Shown here piece after piece: positions 1 to 8,113 of a stretch of 64,000 bases of DNA. Origin of the DNA: Synechococcus sp. WH 7803 (GTDB lineage: Bacteria; Cyanobacteriota; Cyanobacteriia; PCC-6307; Cyanobiaceae); NCBI GenBank assembly GCA_000063505.1, contig CT971583.1:62001-126000 (forward strand). Direction: 5' to 3'. Both the position numbers and the translations under genes were made by a program. A model generated the notes under the pieces. It was not told the origin of the DNA. It saw nothing but the letters and a program-made list of their open reading frames with translations, and made no database searches. The first letter of the stretch is position 1; every line of letters starts with the position of its first letter.

Positions 1-996
1 CTGCAACAGGCGGCTGCGGCCAATCGCTTTGGCCAGCTCGGGCAGCTGGTCGCGGAATTGGGGCGACACGCTGGTGAGTTCCGGCCGGTCTGGAGCCGCA
101 GCCATCAGCACGAGATCACGCAGGATTCCCGCCAGGCCCTGCAGCACAGAGCCCGCATCGCGACCACGGTCTAGCAGGTTGCGGGTGGCTTCCAGCAGGG
201 CCACCGGTTCACCACTGCGCATCGCTGCTACCAGCGCCAGCAGCTCCTGTTCGGGCACGGCACCGAGCAGATCCCACACCGCTTCGGCCTGAATCGGTCC
301 GGGCAGCAGGCTGAGCTGGTCCAGCAGGCTTTCCGCATCACGCAGGCCCCCCTGGGCCCGTTGCGCCACCACATGCAGGGCTTCGGGTTGGATCGGGATG
401 GTTTCCTGCTCTGCAATCCAGGTGAGATGCCGCTCCAGCGCCTCCAGGGGGATGCGCCGGAAGTCGAAGCGCTGGCAGCGGCTGAGGATCGTGGGCAGCA
501 CCCGTTGCGGGTCGGTGGTGGCGAGCACAAACACCACCTGCGGTGGCGGCTCCTCGAGGGTTTTGAGAAGGGCGTTGAAGGCAGCGGTGGAGAGCATGTG
601 GCATTCATCCACCACGTACACCTTCCAGCGCGCCTGCACCGGGGCAAAGCGGGAGCGTTCGATCAGATCGCGGATGTTGTCCACGCCGGTGTTGGAGGCC
701 GCATCGATCTCGATCACATCGAGGGCCGTGCCGGCGGCAATCGTTGTGCAGAGCTCGCAGTGGCCGCAGGGTTCCGGGGTGGGCCCCTCACTGTTGAGGC
801 AATTGAGGGAGCGGGCCAGGATGCGGGCGCTCGAGGTTTTGCCGGTGCCCCTGGGGCCACTGAACAAGTAGGCCGGGGCGATGCGGCCCGAGCGCAGGGC
901 GTGACCAAGGGTCGCGGCAATCGCCTCCTGCCCCACCAGTTGATCGAGACGCTGGGGCCTGTATTTGTGATGCAGTGGCTGGTAAGCCTGACTCAT
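1..996 (-). CDS. dnaX: DNA polymerase III subunit gamma/tau (partial, C-terminus beyond the left edge)
   Basis: This is the clamp-loader ATPase of the replicative polymerase; it loads the beta clamp at primer ends. The N-terminus starts at an ATG at 996 and the reading frame stays open to base 1. About 332 residues are present and the C-terminal part is missing. The Walker A motif GPRGTGKT lies at residues 47-54. The four zinc-binding cysteines typical of DnaX are at 66, 77, 80 and 83. A Walker B motif, VYVVDECHML, follows. It is the last gene in the direction clpX, LRAT-like, dnaX, and the gap to the LRAT-like stop is only 27 bases, so co-transcription is likely. Identity is certain. Whether a programmed frameshift yields a short gamma form cannot be judged because that region is outside the window. 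Confidence 0.96.
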   Translation of the reverse strand, partial: MSQAYQPLHHKYRPQRLDQLVGQEAIAATLGHALRSGRIAPAYLFSGPRGTGKTSSARILARSLNCLNSEGPTPEPCGHCELCTTIAAGTALDVIEIDAASNTGVDNIRDLIERSRFAPVQARWKVYVVDECHMLSTAAFNALLKTLEEPPPQVVFVLATTDPQRVLPTILSRCQRFDFRRIPLEALERHLTWIAEQETIPIQPEALHVVAQRAQGGLRDAESLLDQLSLLPGPIQAEAVWDLLGAVPEQELLALVAAMRSGEPVALLEATRNLLDRGRDAGSVLQGLAGILRDLVLMAAAPDRPELTSVSPQFRDQLPELAKAIGRSRLLQ

Positions 997-1023
997 GCAC
1001 AGCCGGCAAGACGCTGAGGCTAC

Positions 1024-1698
1024 CTAGCTTTCAGGGTCGCTCTCCAGGAGTGTTCTGATCCTGGTTTCCAGGTCTTCCACAGCGGCCAGTTCGTCGGCGA
1101 TGGTGCGGCCGGTGAGGAGCAGCTGGCGTCCGCGCCGATCCATGCGCTCATCCGCACCCTGGCCTGGCATGCCCTTCAGCCAGACCTCCGCCTGCCCAAG
1201 GGTGGACTCCAGCTTCTCCAGCAGGGTCAGACGCAGGCGCTGCAGCTGCACCAGTCCCTGCCGGGCCCGTTCTTTCGAGGCCTCGTCAATCAGCCCTTTT
1301 CGCAGCAGCAGGCCCAGGCCGGTGAGCAGAGCGGCGGGCATCAGCTGGCCGAGGGCCAGGGCGCCGAGGCTGCCAGTGTGCAGCCAGTCCTCCACCTGTC
1401 CGCTGCGGTGTCGGCCGGTTTTGCACCAGTTGGCGAAATGCTCGCAGTTGTTGAACAGCAGGTTGTAGTTCTGCTCGCCGATGCGGCTCATGGCCCGGCG
1501 CAACGTGACGCCAGCCGGCGAGGCCTGGTCGTGACTGACCACGCTCACCTCCTGGCCGCGGCTGAACTGCGCAAGCGGGCTGCGCAGAATCTCGCGCCCT
1601 TCCAGATAGTGGGCGACGCTGCCGTCGCCCAGATCGATGCCGTGATGGAGAAACAGTCCGTGCTGGCGGGGCACCCGCAGGTGGTCGGCAGCGGCCAT
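1024..1698 (-). CDS. LRAT-domain (NlpC/P60-superfamily) protein
   Basis: This 224-residue protein has an LRAT-type thiol acyltransferase/hydrolase core. The expected catalytic set is visible: His19 in HHGIDLGDG, His30 in VAHYLEG and Cys85 in NNCEHFANWC. In this family the cysteine forms an acyl-enzyme intermediate, usually on phospholipids or other acyl donors. The substrate here is unknown. The C-terminal part (from about residue 105) contains a short hydrophobic stretch, then a charged, probably helical region. The ATG at 1698 lies 4 bases after the clpX stop, so it is probably translated from the clpX transcript. Its place between clpX and dnaX does not reveal a function. The fold call is confident; the biochemical role is not known. 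Confidence 0.85.
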   Translation of the reverse strand: MAAADHLRVPRQHGLFLHHGIDLGDGSVAHYLEGREILRSPLAQFSRGQEVSVVSHDQASPAGVTLRRAMSRIGEQNYNLLFNNCEHFANWCKTGRHRSGQVEDWLHTGSLGALALGQLMPAALLTGLGLLLRKGLIDEASKERARQGLVQLQRLRLTLLEKLESTLGQAEVWLKGMPGQGADERMDRRGRQLLLTGRTIADELAAVEDLETRIRTLLESDPES

Positions 1699-1702
1699 GG
1701 CC

Positions 1703-3058
1703 TTAGGCCGATTCCTGCTGCCGCTCGCTTCCCGGGAGGGGCAGCACCTTGCCGCCGGTGTGCTCCTCCACCATTGCGCGGGTGATGGTGAACGACGACG
1801 CGTCTTTGCGGGAGGGCAGCTCGTACATGAGATCGAGCATCAGCTCTTCCACAATCCCGCGCAGGGCCCGGGCGCCGGTCTTGCGGCGGTGAGCTTCCTG
1901 GGCAATGGCTTCGATCGCGCTCGGTTCGAACTCCAGCTGCACGTTGTCCATGCTCAGCAGGGTGCGGAACTGTTTCACCAGGGCGTCCCGCGGTTCGGTG
2001 AGGATGGATTCGAGGGCGTGCTCATCGAGGGGTTCGAGCACGGCACTCACGGGCATGCGTCCGATGAACTCGGGGATCAGGCCGTAGCGCACGAGATCAT
2101 CCGGTTCGAGATGGCGCAGCACCTGGGCAGCTTGAAGGTCGCGGGTGGCTTTGCCGCGACCGCGACCTTCAGTGGGCATGAAGCCGATGGCGTTGCGGCC
2201 CATGCGCTTCTGCACCACGTCATCGAGGCCAACAAAGGCGCCGCCGCAGATGAACAGGATCTGGCTGGTGTCGATCTGGATGCAGTCCTGATAGGGATGT
2301 TTGCGTCCTCCCTGGGGAGGCACGTTGGCCACGGTGCCCTCCAGCATCTTGAGCAGGGCCTGCTGCACCCCTTCTCCCGACACATCCCGGGTGATCGATG
2401 GGTTTTCGCTCTTGCGGGCGATCTTGTCGATCTCATCGATGTAGATGATGCCGCGCTGGGCCAGATCCACATCCATGTCGGCCTTCTGCAGCAGGCGCAG
2501 CAGGATGTTTTCCACGTCTTCGCCCACGTAGCCCGCTTCGGTGAGCGTGGTGGCGTCCGCCACAGCGAAGGGCACATCCAGCATCTCTGCCAGCGTCTGC
2601 GCCAGGAGTGTTTTGCCGCAGCCGGTGGGCCCGATCAGCAGGATGTTCGACTTGTGCAGCCGGGTGGCTGTTTCTTCGGTTTCACCCTTGCCATCGCCCT
2701 GCCAGGCCAGGCGTTTGTAGTGGTTGTAAACGGCAACCGACATCACTTTTTTGGCGGCTTCCTGACCCACCACCTGTTGGTCAAGGAACGCCTTGATGTC
2801 TTGTGGCTTGGGAATGGAGGCCAGGGTGGGTGCGGGCTTCGTGCTCTTGCGTGCCTGCGCTGCACCCGCTTTGCGGGAGGGCTCAGCGCCCTGCCGGCTT
2901 CCGCCCTGGGAATCAATCAGTTCTTCATCCAGGATCTCGTTGCAGAGATCGATGCACTCATCGCAGATGTAAACGCCAGGGCCGGCGATCAGTTTGCGCA
3001 CCTGCTCCTGGGACTTTCCGCAGAACGAGCACTTCAGATGGGCGTCGAATTTGGCCAT
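1703..3058 (-). CDS. clpX: ATP-dependent Clp protease ATP-binding subunit ClpX
   Basis: ClpX is the AAA+ unfoldase that feeds substrates into the ClpP peptidase. The protein is 451 residues, slightly longer than the usual 420-430. The N-terminal zinc-binding domain has cysteines at 10, 13, 32 and 35. Walker A GPTGCGKT is at 143-150 and Walker B IIYIDEID at 204-211. The IGF loop that docks on ClpP is present in the stretch [11 protein letters not shown] serine/alanine/lysine-rich linker at about 50-80 joins the zinc domain to the AAA+ core and accounts for the extra length. In many bacteria tig, clpP and clpX are adjacent. Here clpX is separated from clpP by about 5.7 kb carrying five unrelated genes, so it must have its own promoter in the 3059-3412 gap. 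Confidence 0.97.
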   Translation of the reverse strand: MAKFDAHLKCSFCGKSQEQVRKLIAGPGVYICDECIDLCNEILDEELIDSQGGSRQGAEPSRKAGAAQARKSTKPAPTLASIPKPQDIKAFLDQQVVGQEAAKKVMSVAVYNHYKRLAWQGDGKGETEETATRLHKSNILLIGPTGCGKTLLAQTLAEMLDVPFAVADATTLTEAGYVGEDVENILLRLLQKADMDVDLAQRGIIYIDEIDKIARKSENPSITRDVSGEGVQQALLKMLEGTVANVPPQGGRKHPYQDCIQIDTSQILFICGGAFVGLDDVVQKRMGRNAIGFMPTEGRGRGKATRDLQAAQVLRHLEPDDLVRYGLIPEFIGRMPVSAVLEPLDEHALESILTEPRDALVKQFRTLLSMDNVQLEFEPSAIEAIAQEAHRRKTGARALRGIVEELMLDLMYELPSRKDASSFTITRAMVEEHTGGKVLPLPGSERQQESA

Positions 3059-3412
3059 CGGGCGCTTGGCAGATCAGTCAGGACAGGGAACCCGTTCGAT
3101 GGGTCATCGCTCGGAAGACTCAGCATCGCGGTGGAACGGGGCGATGTCAGCCCCCCGTAACGATTCCTCCGTCCTCGGAACTGTCCACCATTGGCCCCAT
3201 CAGGTCGTTGTGAACGGCGTCGGCGGGGTCAGGGAGCAGTGAGCAGCAGGGTCTTCGGCGATTGGGTTGTGCGCATCACGCGGCTCCCACGCCATCAGGA
3301 TCTGAACGATTTCATCTAAAAGGGGTGTCGCCAGGGCCGGGGTCATGACAATCATTGCCTCGCGTACGGCACTGAAATCCGGAGCAGCGGCTTCTCTGGC
3401 TCTCCTGCTCCT
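3059..3412. other. Divergent intergenic region between clpX and the MNIO gene
   Basis: This 354-base stretch must hold the promoters of clpX (leftward) and of the MNIO cassette (rightward). No strong sigma-70 box pair or terminator hairpin was found by eye. Two tiny overlapping ORFs on opposite strands, 3200-3346 (minus) and 3345-3416 (plus), are listed separately as weak candidates. No cysteine-rich precursor peptide of the known MNIO classes is visible here. Confidence 0.6.
3200..3346 (-). CDS. Possible small protein, 48 residues
   Basis: This is a short reading frame starting at an ATG at 3346, with a GAGG sequence about 11 bases upstream; another ATG at 3355 is too close to that GAGG. 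The product begins MTPALATPLLDEIVQILMAW and ends in a Pro/Thr-rich tail. It has one cysteine and no signal peptide or membrane segment. The composition resembles a real protein, but the frame lies inside a longer antisense frame opposite the MNIO gene, so chance is possible. It would be transcribed toward clpX. No family is recognised. Confidence 0.28.
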   Translation of the reverse strand: MTPALATPLLDEIVQILMAWEPRDAHNPIAEDPAAHCSLTPPTPFTTT

Positions 3413-3416
3413 GTGA
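3345..3416 (+). CDS. Possible 23-residue leader ORF ahead of the MNIO gene
   Basis: An ATG at 3345 opens a 23-codon frame encoding a basic N-terminus and then a hydrophobic run (ending AAASLALLLL), like a bare signal peptide. Its TGA at 3414-3416 overlaps a GTG at 3413 in the MNIO frame and lies 8 bases before the MNIO ATG at 3425. It could act as a translationally coupled leader or be a remnant of a precursor gene. The ribosome binding site is poor and chance is a real alternative. Confidence 0.2.
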   Translation: MTIIASRTALKSGAAASLALLLL

Positions 3417-3424
3417 TCGCTCCC

Positions 3425-4303
3425 ATGATCCGCACGCTCTCCCCCCTTCCCACCCGGCTGCCCCGCGCCACGGCGGGCTTGAATCTCTGCCACGAGAATG
3501 CAGAGGCCCTCTGGCGCGAGCGCCCACCCCTCGATTTTCTCCAGGTCCACCCGGAACACCTGCTCGCCGAGGTGGGCGGCACCTATCGCGATCAACTCGA
3601 CGATCTTCGCCGTGCTTACCCGATCACCCTGCATGGGTTCGGACTCTCGCTGGGGTCCTGCGCTCCGCTCGACCACGATTACCTGGCGCTGGTGCGTCGC
3701 CTGTTGCAAGAGCACCCTGAAGCGGTGTTCTCCGATCACGTGTCTTGGAGTTCTCTCTCGCACCACCACTTCCACGATCTGCTGCCCCTGGTGCTCAGCG
3801 AGGAAACCCTCGACTACATGGTCGAGAGGGTGGAGCAGGTGCAGGAGGCCATCGGCCAGCCTCTCCTGCTCGAGAACATCAGCAGTTACACGCGGTATCG
3901 CCAGTCCACCCTGGGTGAGGTGGACTTCATCAATGCCCTCACGGCGCGGTCTGGTGCCTTCGTGTTGCTCGATCTGAACAATCTCTGGGCAAACGCCATC
4001 AACTTTGGCGACGATCCAGAAACAGAACTCCTCAGCTATCGCAGGGACAGCGTTCGCGGTTTTCACCTGGCGGGCTGCACCCGCGAGCAGGGTGACGCCG
4101 GTGATGTCTACATCGACTACCACGGCGAAGCGGTGCATGAACCGGTCTGGGAGCTGTACCGCACGGCACTGCGTGCGTTCGGACCCTGGCCAACCCTGCT
4201 CGAATGGGAGAACAACGTGCCGCCGCTGCAGCGGACCCTTCAGGAGGTGGGCCGGATCCGCTCCTGTCTCGATGCCCTCACCGCCATGCCCTCCACGCCC
4301 TGA
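3425..4303 (+). CDS. DUF692 family multinuclear non-heme iron oxidase (MNIO)
   Basis: This 292-residue protein has the full-length DUF692/MNIO TIM-barrel. Known members bind two or three iron ions and modify cysteine or other side chains of ribosomally made peptides, together with a partner protein. Visible conserved positions include His70 (LHGFGLSLGS), Asp104-His105 (SDHVSW), Glu150-Asn151, Asp183 (DLNN), His214 (HLAGC), Asp231 and His233 (DYHGE), and Glu260 (LEWEN). The family usually reads HLAGH where this protein has HLAGC; whether that matters is unknown. ATG 3425 was chosen over GTG 3413; neither has a strong Shine-Dalgarno sequence. The partner gene follows after 9 bases. The family assignment is secure; the substrate is unknown. 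Confidence 0.9.
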   Translation: MIRTLSPLPTRLPRATAGLNLCHENAEALWRERPPLDFLQVHPEHLLAEVGGTYRDQLDDLRRAYPITLHGFGLSLGSCAPLDHDYLALVRRLLQEHPEAVFSDHVSWSSLSHHHFHDLLPLVLSEETLDYMVERVEQVQEAIGQPLLLENISSYTRYRQSTLGEVDFINALTARSGAFVLLDLNNLWANAINFGDDPETELLSYRRDSVRGFHLAGCTREQGDAGDVYIDYHGEAVHEPVWELYRTALRAFGPWPTLLEWENNVPPLQRTLQEVGRIRSCLDALTAMPSTP

Positions 4304-4312
4304 CTTTCACCG

Positions 4313-5197
4313 ATGAAGTCGCCCCAGCTTCTGCGCCTCCAGCAACAGTTTCTCAAGAGCCTGCACAGCGGGCCCACCCCCTGGCTGCTCGACCAGATCG
4401 TTCCGGCGCGAGGTTTCGCCAAGCCAGACGAGGTGTTGAACCTTTACTTGCACCGGGCGATGGCCCGCACAGTGGATCCTTTGCACGACGTGTTCCGCAG
4501 CCTGCATTGGCTGCTGGGTGACGAAGTGTTTGATGGCTTGCTGGAGCGCTTCTACGCCTTTTCCCCCGGTGAGCCTCTCAATGCTCAATTGCTGGCCAGC
4601 GAGTTTGCGGGTTATCTCTCCAGGTTGGATGGGGCTGCCCTGGCTGCGCTGAAGGTGGATCCGGCCTTGCTGCCAGAGGGGTTGACTCTGCCCCAGGCTC
4701 TTGTGGCGGGGGCCATGTTCGACTGGCGTTGCATGTGGACGAGTCAGGCGAACAGTCGTCGCTCGGAAACGGTCGATGCATTGCTGCATCGCCTGCATCA
4801 CCGCTGCAGCTGCTGGTCGCGTCCACGCCTCGACCGGGGCACCCGTCTCTGTGATTCCGGTGTGGATCTGGCTGGCTGGCGAGAGCTGGTGGAGACCAAG
4901 GAGCCCCGTCAGCCCCTGCCGATGGTTCAGAGCAGCTGCGACGGCTCTGTGGCCACATTCCTGATCCACTCCACTCAGGATCATGAGGTGCGGGTGCGGC
5001 GTCTGGCTGCTGATGAAGCCCGGCTGCTCAACCACTGCGACGGCACCCACACCGTCACGTCTCTCATCCATGAGGCTTCATTCCGCGGCCAGTCCGCTGA
5101 GGCCACCATGGGTCTGCTGAGGCGTTTGGTTGAGGAGGATGTGATCGTTGAGCTGCAGGAGCAGTTCAAGGTTGTGACTTCGCCCACCGAGCTTTGA
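4313..5197 (+). CDS. MNIO partner protein: DUF2063-like N-terminus plus PqqD/RRE-like C-terminus
   Basis: The 294-residue product of the gene directly behind the MNIO resembles the HvfC/BufC partner proteins. Residues about 1-95 match the DUF2063 style: helical, with an LYLHR motif, an HWLLGDEVF-like segment and a FAGYL motif. A middle part with several cysteines (CMW, HHRCSCW, RLCDSG) is not recognised. Residues about 223-280 (VRRLAADEARLLNHCDGTHT, then a helix and LLRRLVEEDVIVEL) fit a PqqD-like winged helix, the RiPP recognition element that binds leader peptides. The domain reading comes from pattern comparison by eye. With the MNIO it suggests a peptide-modifying pair, probably cytoplasmic. 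Confidence 0.7.
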   Translation: MKSPQLLRLQQQFLKSLHSGPTPWLLDQIVPARGFAKPDEVLNLYLHRAMARTVDPLHDVFRSLHWLLGDEVFDGLLERFYAFSPGEPLNAQLLASEFAGYLSRLDGAALAALKVDPALLPEGLTLPQALVAGAMFDWRCMWTSQANSRRSETVDALLHRLHHRCSCWSRPRLDRGTRLCDSGVDLAGWRELVETKEPRQPLPMVQSSCDGSVATFLIHSTQDHEVRVRRLAADEARLLNHCDGTHTVTSLIHEASFRGQSAEATMGLLRRLVEEDVIVELQEQFKVVTSPTEL

Positions 5198-5240
5198 GGT
5201 TGCTCGAGACCCTCCGAAGGGCTCCCTGAGGTTGTCCACC

Positions 5241-6863
5241 ATGAGTCCGTCCACCCCCCCCACCGACCTCCAGCCCACCCTTGCCCGGTTGCTTGCCGGT
5301 GTGAGTTCACATCTGGGAGAGGCGCAGGCCCTCGAGCTGCTGCGCCACCTTGGTGGTCACCCCACGGATGTGGATCACGGCGCGCCGCCGGAGGGACTCA
5401 GTCCCGCTGATCCCGACGCCACCGTGGTGGTGGTGGGTGCCGGCATTGCTGGTTTGGTGCTGGCTTATGAGCTGGCCGAACGGGGCCAGAGGGTTGAGCT
5501 CTGGGAGGCGGCCGATCGGCCCGGTGGCCGCAACTTCACCGTGCGCCCCGGGGATGTGATCGAGGAGCAGGGTCACCCCTCCCAGGTGTGCGCTCTGCCG
5601 GAAGGGGCTTACTTCAACGCCGGTCCCGGCCGCATTTCCCATCACCACAGAGCGGTTCTTCACTACTGCCGCCGCTTTCAGCTCAGGCTTCGGCCCCATC
5701 TGAGTCTGAACCGTGGCGCCTTGCTGCACCGCTGGCTGCCTGAGGTTGATCGGGATGTGGTCGTGCGTCACCGCCAGGTGCAGTTCGACGGCCAGGGACG
5801 TCTGGCGGAGTTGGCTGCGAAGGCTGGTCCATGGCTGGACGCCGAGTCTGCCCTCACAGCGGAGCAGACCGATGCCTGCTGCGACTGGCTTCGGGAGACC
5901 TGCGATCTGCAGATCGATGGCAGCAAGGGCCAGGCCCGTTACCGGGCCTCCGGCCGGCAGGGCTATGCCAAGCCCCGCGGCGGCCCCGCTGAGCCCGGCA
6001 CCCCCCAGCCCACGCTCACGCTGGAGCAGATCCTGGGTTTGCGCCTCTGGCTTGAAGATCCACATCGCGGCCCGGATGTGATCGATGAGCAGATGAGCAT
6101 GTTCGAGTTGGAGGGTGGCACCGATGGGTTGGTGAAGGCTCTGGTTTCACGTTTGGGTGATCGGCTTCACCTCGGCCGACGGCTGACCGCCGTGCGACGC
6201 CTCCCTGATGGCGGTGTGGCGTTGGAGGGGGAGGAGCATCAGGACGGCGCGGTTCGGCCGTTGCGGCGCGAGGCGGCGCGGGTGGTGCTGGCCCTGCAGC
6301 CCCAGGCGATGCAGGGTCTGCAGTTGGATTTGCCCGACCGCGTTCTCGAGGGTCTGGCTGATCTGCCAGCGCGCTTTGCGGTGAAGGTGGGCGGTTGGAT
6401 GCAGCGCCGCTTTTGGGAGGAGGACCTGGCGATCTACGGCGGCATCAGCTTCACCAACCTGCCGATTCAGCAGATCTGGTATCCCAACGACGGCTTCCAT
6501 GATCCGCGCGGCGGTTTGCTGGTGATGGCCTACGCCGCCTTCGACCACGGTGAAGCTCTAGGGACACTGGCGCCGACACTGCGCTGCCGGGCGGCGGTGG
6601 AGCTGGCCTGCCGGGTGCATCCTGAAATCCGCGAGGCACTTGATCCGGCGAGTTTGCTCACCATCGCCTGGCAGAACGTGCCCCATATCCGCAGTCCCTG
6701 GGTGGCCTGGACCCCGGAGAGCTACCAGCGCTGGTTCCCTCTGCTCAGCACTCCCTGCGGTCCGATCGCCTTCGCCGGCGACTGGTGCAGCCACCTGCCG
6801 GCTTGGCAGGAGGGGGCGATCCGCTCGGCCTATGCCTTGCTGCCCTGGGCGTTGTCTGCCTGA
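5241..6863 (+). CDS. FAD-dependent amine oxidase family protein
   Basis: This 540-residue flavoprotein belongs to the monoamine/L-amino-acid oxidase group. A Rossmann FAD motif (VVVVGAGIAGLVLAYELAER) begins near residue 60, followed by an acidic residue in ELWEAADRPGGR. The closing FAD motif, FAGDWCSHLPAWQEGAIRSA, is near the C-terminus. About 55 residues before the FAD motif form an extra N-terminal segment. ATG 5241 has a GAGG about 9 bases upstream, so it is preferred to TTG 5232. It follows the MNIO partner on the same strand with a 43-base gap, which suggests one transcript. Likely chemistry is oxidation of an amine or amino acid, perhaps on a peptide; the substrate is unknown. Its last 34 bases overlap the end of the converging MFS gene. 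Confidence 0.85.
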   Translation: MSPSTPPTDLQPTLARLLAGVSSHLGEAQALELLRHLGGHPTDVDHGAPPEGLSPADPDATVVVVGAGIAGLVLAYELAERGQRVELWEAADRPGGRNFTVRPGDVIEEQGHPSQVCALPEGAYFNAGPGRISHHHRAVLHYCRRFQLRLRPHLSLNRGALLHRWLPEVDRDVVVRHRQVQFDGQGRLAELAAKAGPWLDAESALTAEQTDACCDWLRETCDLQIDGSKGQARYRASGRQGYAKPRGGPAEPGTPQPTLTLEQILGLRLWLEDPHRGPDVIDEQMSMFELEGGTDGLVKALVSRLGDRLHLGRRLTAVRRLPDGGVALEGEEHQDGAVRPLRREAARVVLALQPQAMQGLQLDLPDRVLEGLADLPARFAVKVGGWMQRRFWEEDLAIYGGISFTNLPIQQIWYPNDGFHDPRGGLLVMAYAAFDHGEALGTLAPTLRCRAAVELACRVHPEIREALDPASLLTIAWQNVPHIRSPWVAWTPESYQRWFPLLSTPCGPIAFAGDWCSHLPAWQEGAIRSAYALLPWALSA

Positions 6864-8071
6864 GCCAGGCCTCGTTCGGGTTGCAGCAGATTGGGAATCA
6901 CGGCCCGCTGCCAGAGCAGCTGCAGCAGCAGGAGCAGGGGCAAGCAGACCAGCAAGAAGGCCCTGGCCATCGCCATGGGTTCAGGCCCAGCCTGACTGGA
7001 CCCTGCAGCCATCACTTCCAGGTTGCTGTAGAGCCAGGGGCCCAGGGCAAGGGGCAGGGCCATCAGGAGGATGGTGAGCACATTGGCCCACTGCCGGCTC
7101 GCCGCATCGGGCCACTGGGCGATGAACTGCCCGGGTGCGAAGGACAGGGGCAGGCCGATCAGCCCCACCAAGGCCACCAGCAGAATCAGGCCTGATCCTG
7201 GACCGTTGAGGGGTACGGCCATCACCCCTGCCAGCGTGAGCAGCGGTAGCCAGAGCAACAGCAGGCTCGAGCGGGTCGCACTGAGGCGGTACGGCACCAC
7301 GCCGGCGGCCAGCCCCGCCAGGGTGAAGGGCACGGTGAACACCAGGCTCAGGCCCAGAGATCCTCCGTGGGTGACTTGTCGCGCTGAGATCAGGATGAGC
7401 ACCAGGGCGTAGACCCCGCGGCCGGTCAGGATCAGCAGGGCATCAGCCAGTGCTGTGAGCCTTGCAGCTGCGGGCAGTTTCGGCGGCTGTTGGGGGAGAC
7501 CCTGCAACCGACTGCCGGCTGGAACCAGGCCCGGTGCCAGCAGAAAGGCACTGAGCGAGATCAGGCTCAGTGCCCAGAACAGTGCCACCACAGTGCCGCT
7601 GAGAAGCAGCAAGGCGCTGCCCAGCAACGGCAGCAGCATCAGCGCCAGGCGGATCAGGTTGATGTTGAGGGTGAACAGCCGCACCCGTTCGCCCGGGGTG
7701 ACGTTGAGGCCGGAGAGCACGAATTGCCCCAGGGGCAGCGCCAGGCCGTAGGCCAGTCCGATCACTCCCCGCAGCAGAAGAGGCGCCCATGCCAGTCCAG
7801 TGAATGCCAGCAGTGCGTTGGTGAGTGTCGTCACCCCGAAGCCCCAGCGCAGAACGGTGCGCAGGCGCCGGCCGCGCAGCAGGAGGGGTCCGCTCACGAT
7901 GGCCATACAGGAGACAAACACCGTGAGGCCCTGAAACGTGTCGAAGTTGGTACCCCTGGGCTGGAGCAGGTGGGTGATCTCCTCCCGTGCCACGAGCGGC
8001 AGCACGGCATTGGCGCTGGCGGCCACCGTGATCGCAGCGGCGGCCAGGGCCTTGGAGGTGTTGGTAGGCAT
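6830..8071 (-). CDS. Major facilitator superfamily transporter
   Basis: This is a 413-residue, very hydrophobic protein with about 12 predicted membrane helices and an MFS layout: two sets of six with a Pro-rich loop near residue 190. A basic loop, LLRGRRLRTVLRW, between helices 2 and 3 fits the MFS loop. It runs opposite to the MNIO, partner and oxidase genes and converges on the oxidase gene with a 34-base overlap. It diverges from the Coq4-like gene with 42 bases between the starts. Within the cassette it is the natural candidate for exporting the product, but no substrate signature was recognised. Annotation as a plain MFS permease is safe. Confidence 0.85.
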   Translation of the reverse strand: MPTNTSKALAAAAITVAASANAVLPLVAREEITHLLQPRGTNFDTFQGLTVFVSCMAIVSGPLLLRGRRLRTVLRWGFGVTTLTNALLAFTGLAWAPLLLRGVIGLAYGLALPLGQFVLSGLNVTPGERVRLFTLNINLIRLALMLLPLLGSALLLLSGTVVALFWALSLISLSAFLLAPGLVPAGSRLQGLPQQPPKLPAAARLTALADALLILTGRGVYALVLILISARQVTHGGSLGLSLVFTVPFTLAGLAAGVVPYRLSATRSSLLLLWLPLLTLAGVMAVPLNGPGSGLILLVALVGLIGLPLSFAPGQFIAQWPDAASRQWANVLTILLMALPLALGPWLYSNLEVMAAGSSQAGPEPMAMARAFLLVCLPLLLLLQLLWQRAVIPNLLQPERGLAQADNAQGSKA

Positions 8072-8113
8072 GGCTAGCCGGCGTTCTTAGGGTGGAGCTG
8101 ATGCATTGACACC

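Noticed and set aside
1697-3160. A 487-residue frame opposite clpX
   Set aside because: The same antisense effect; clpX has all its motifs on the other strand.
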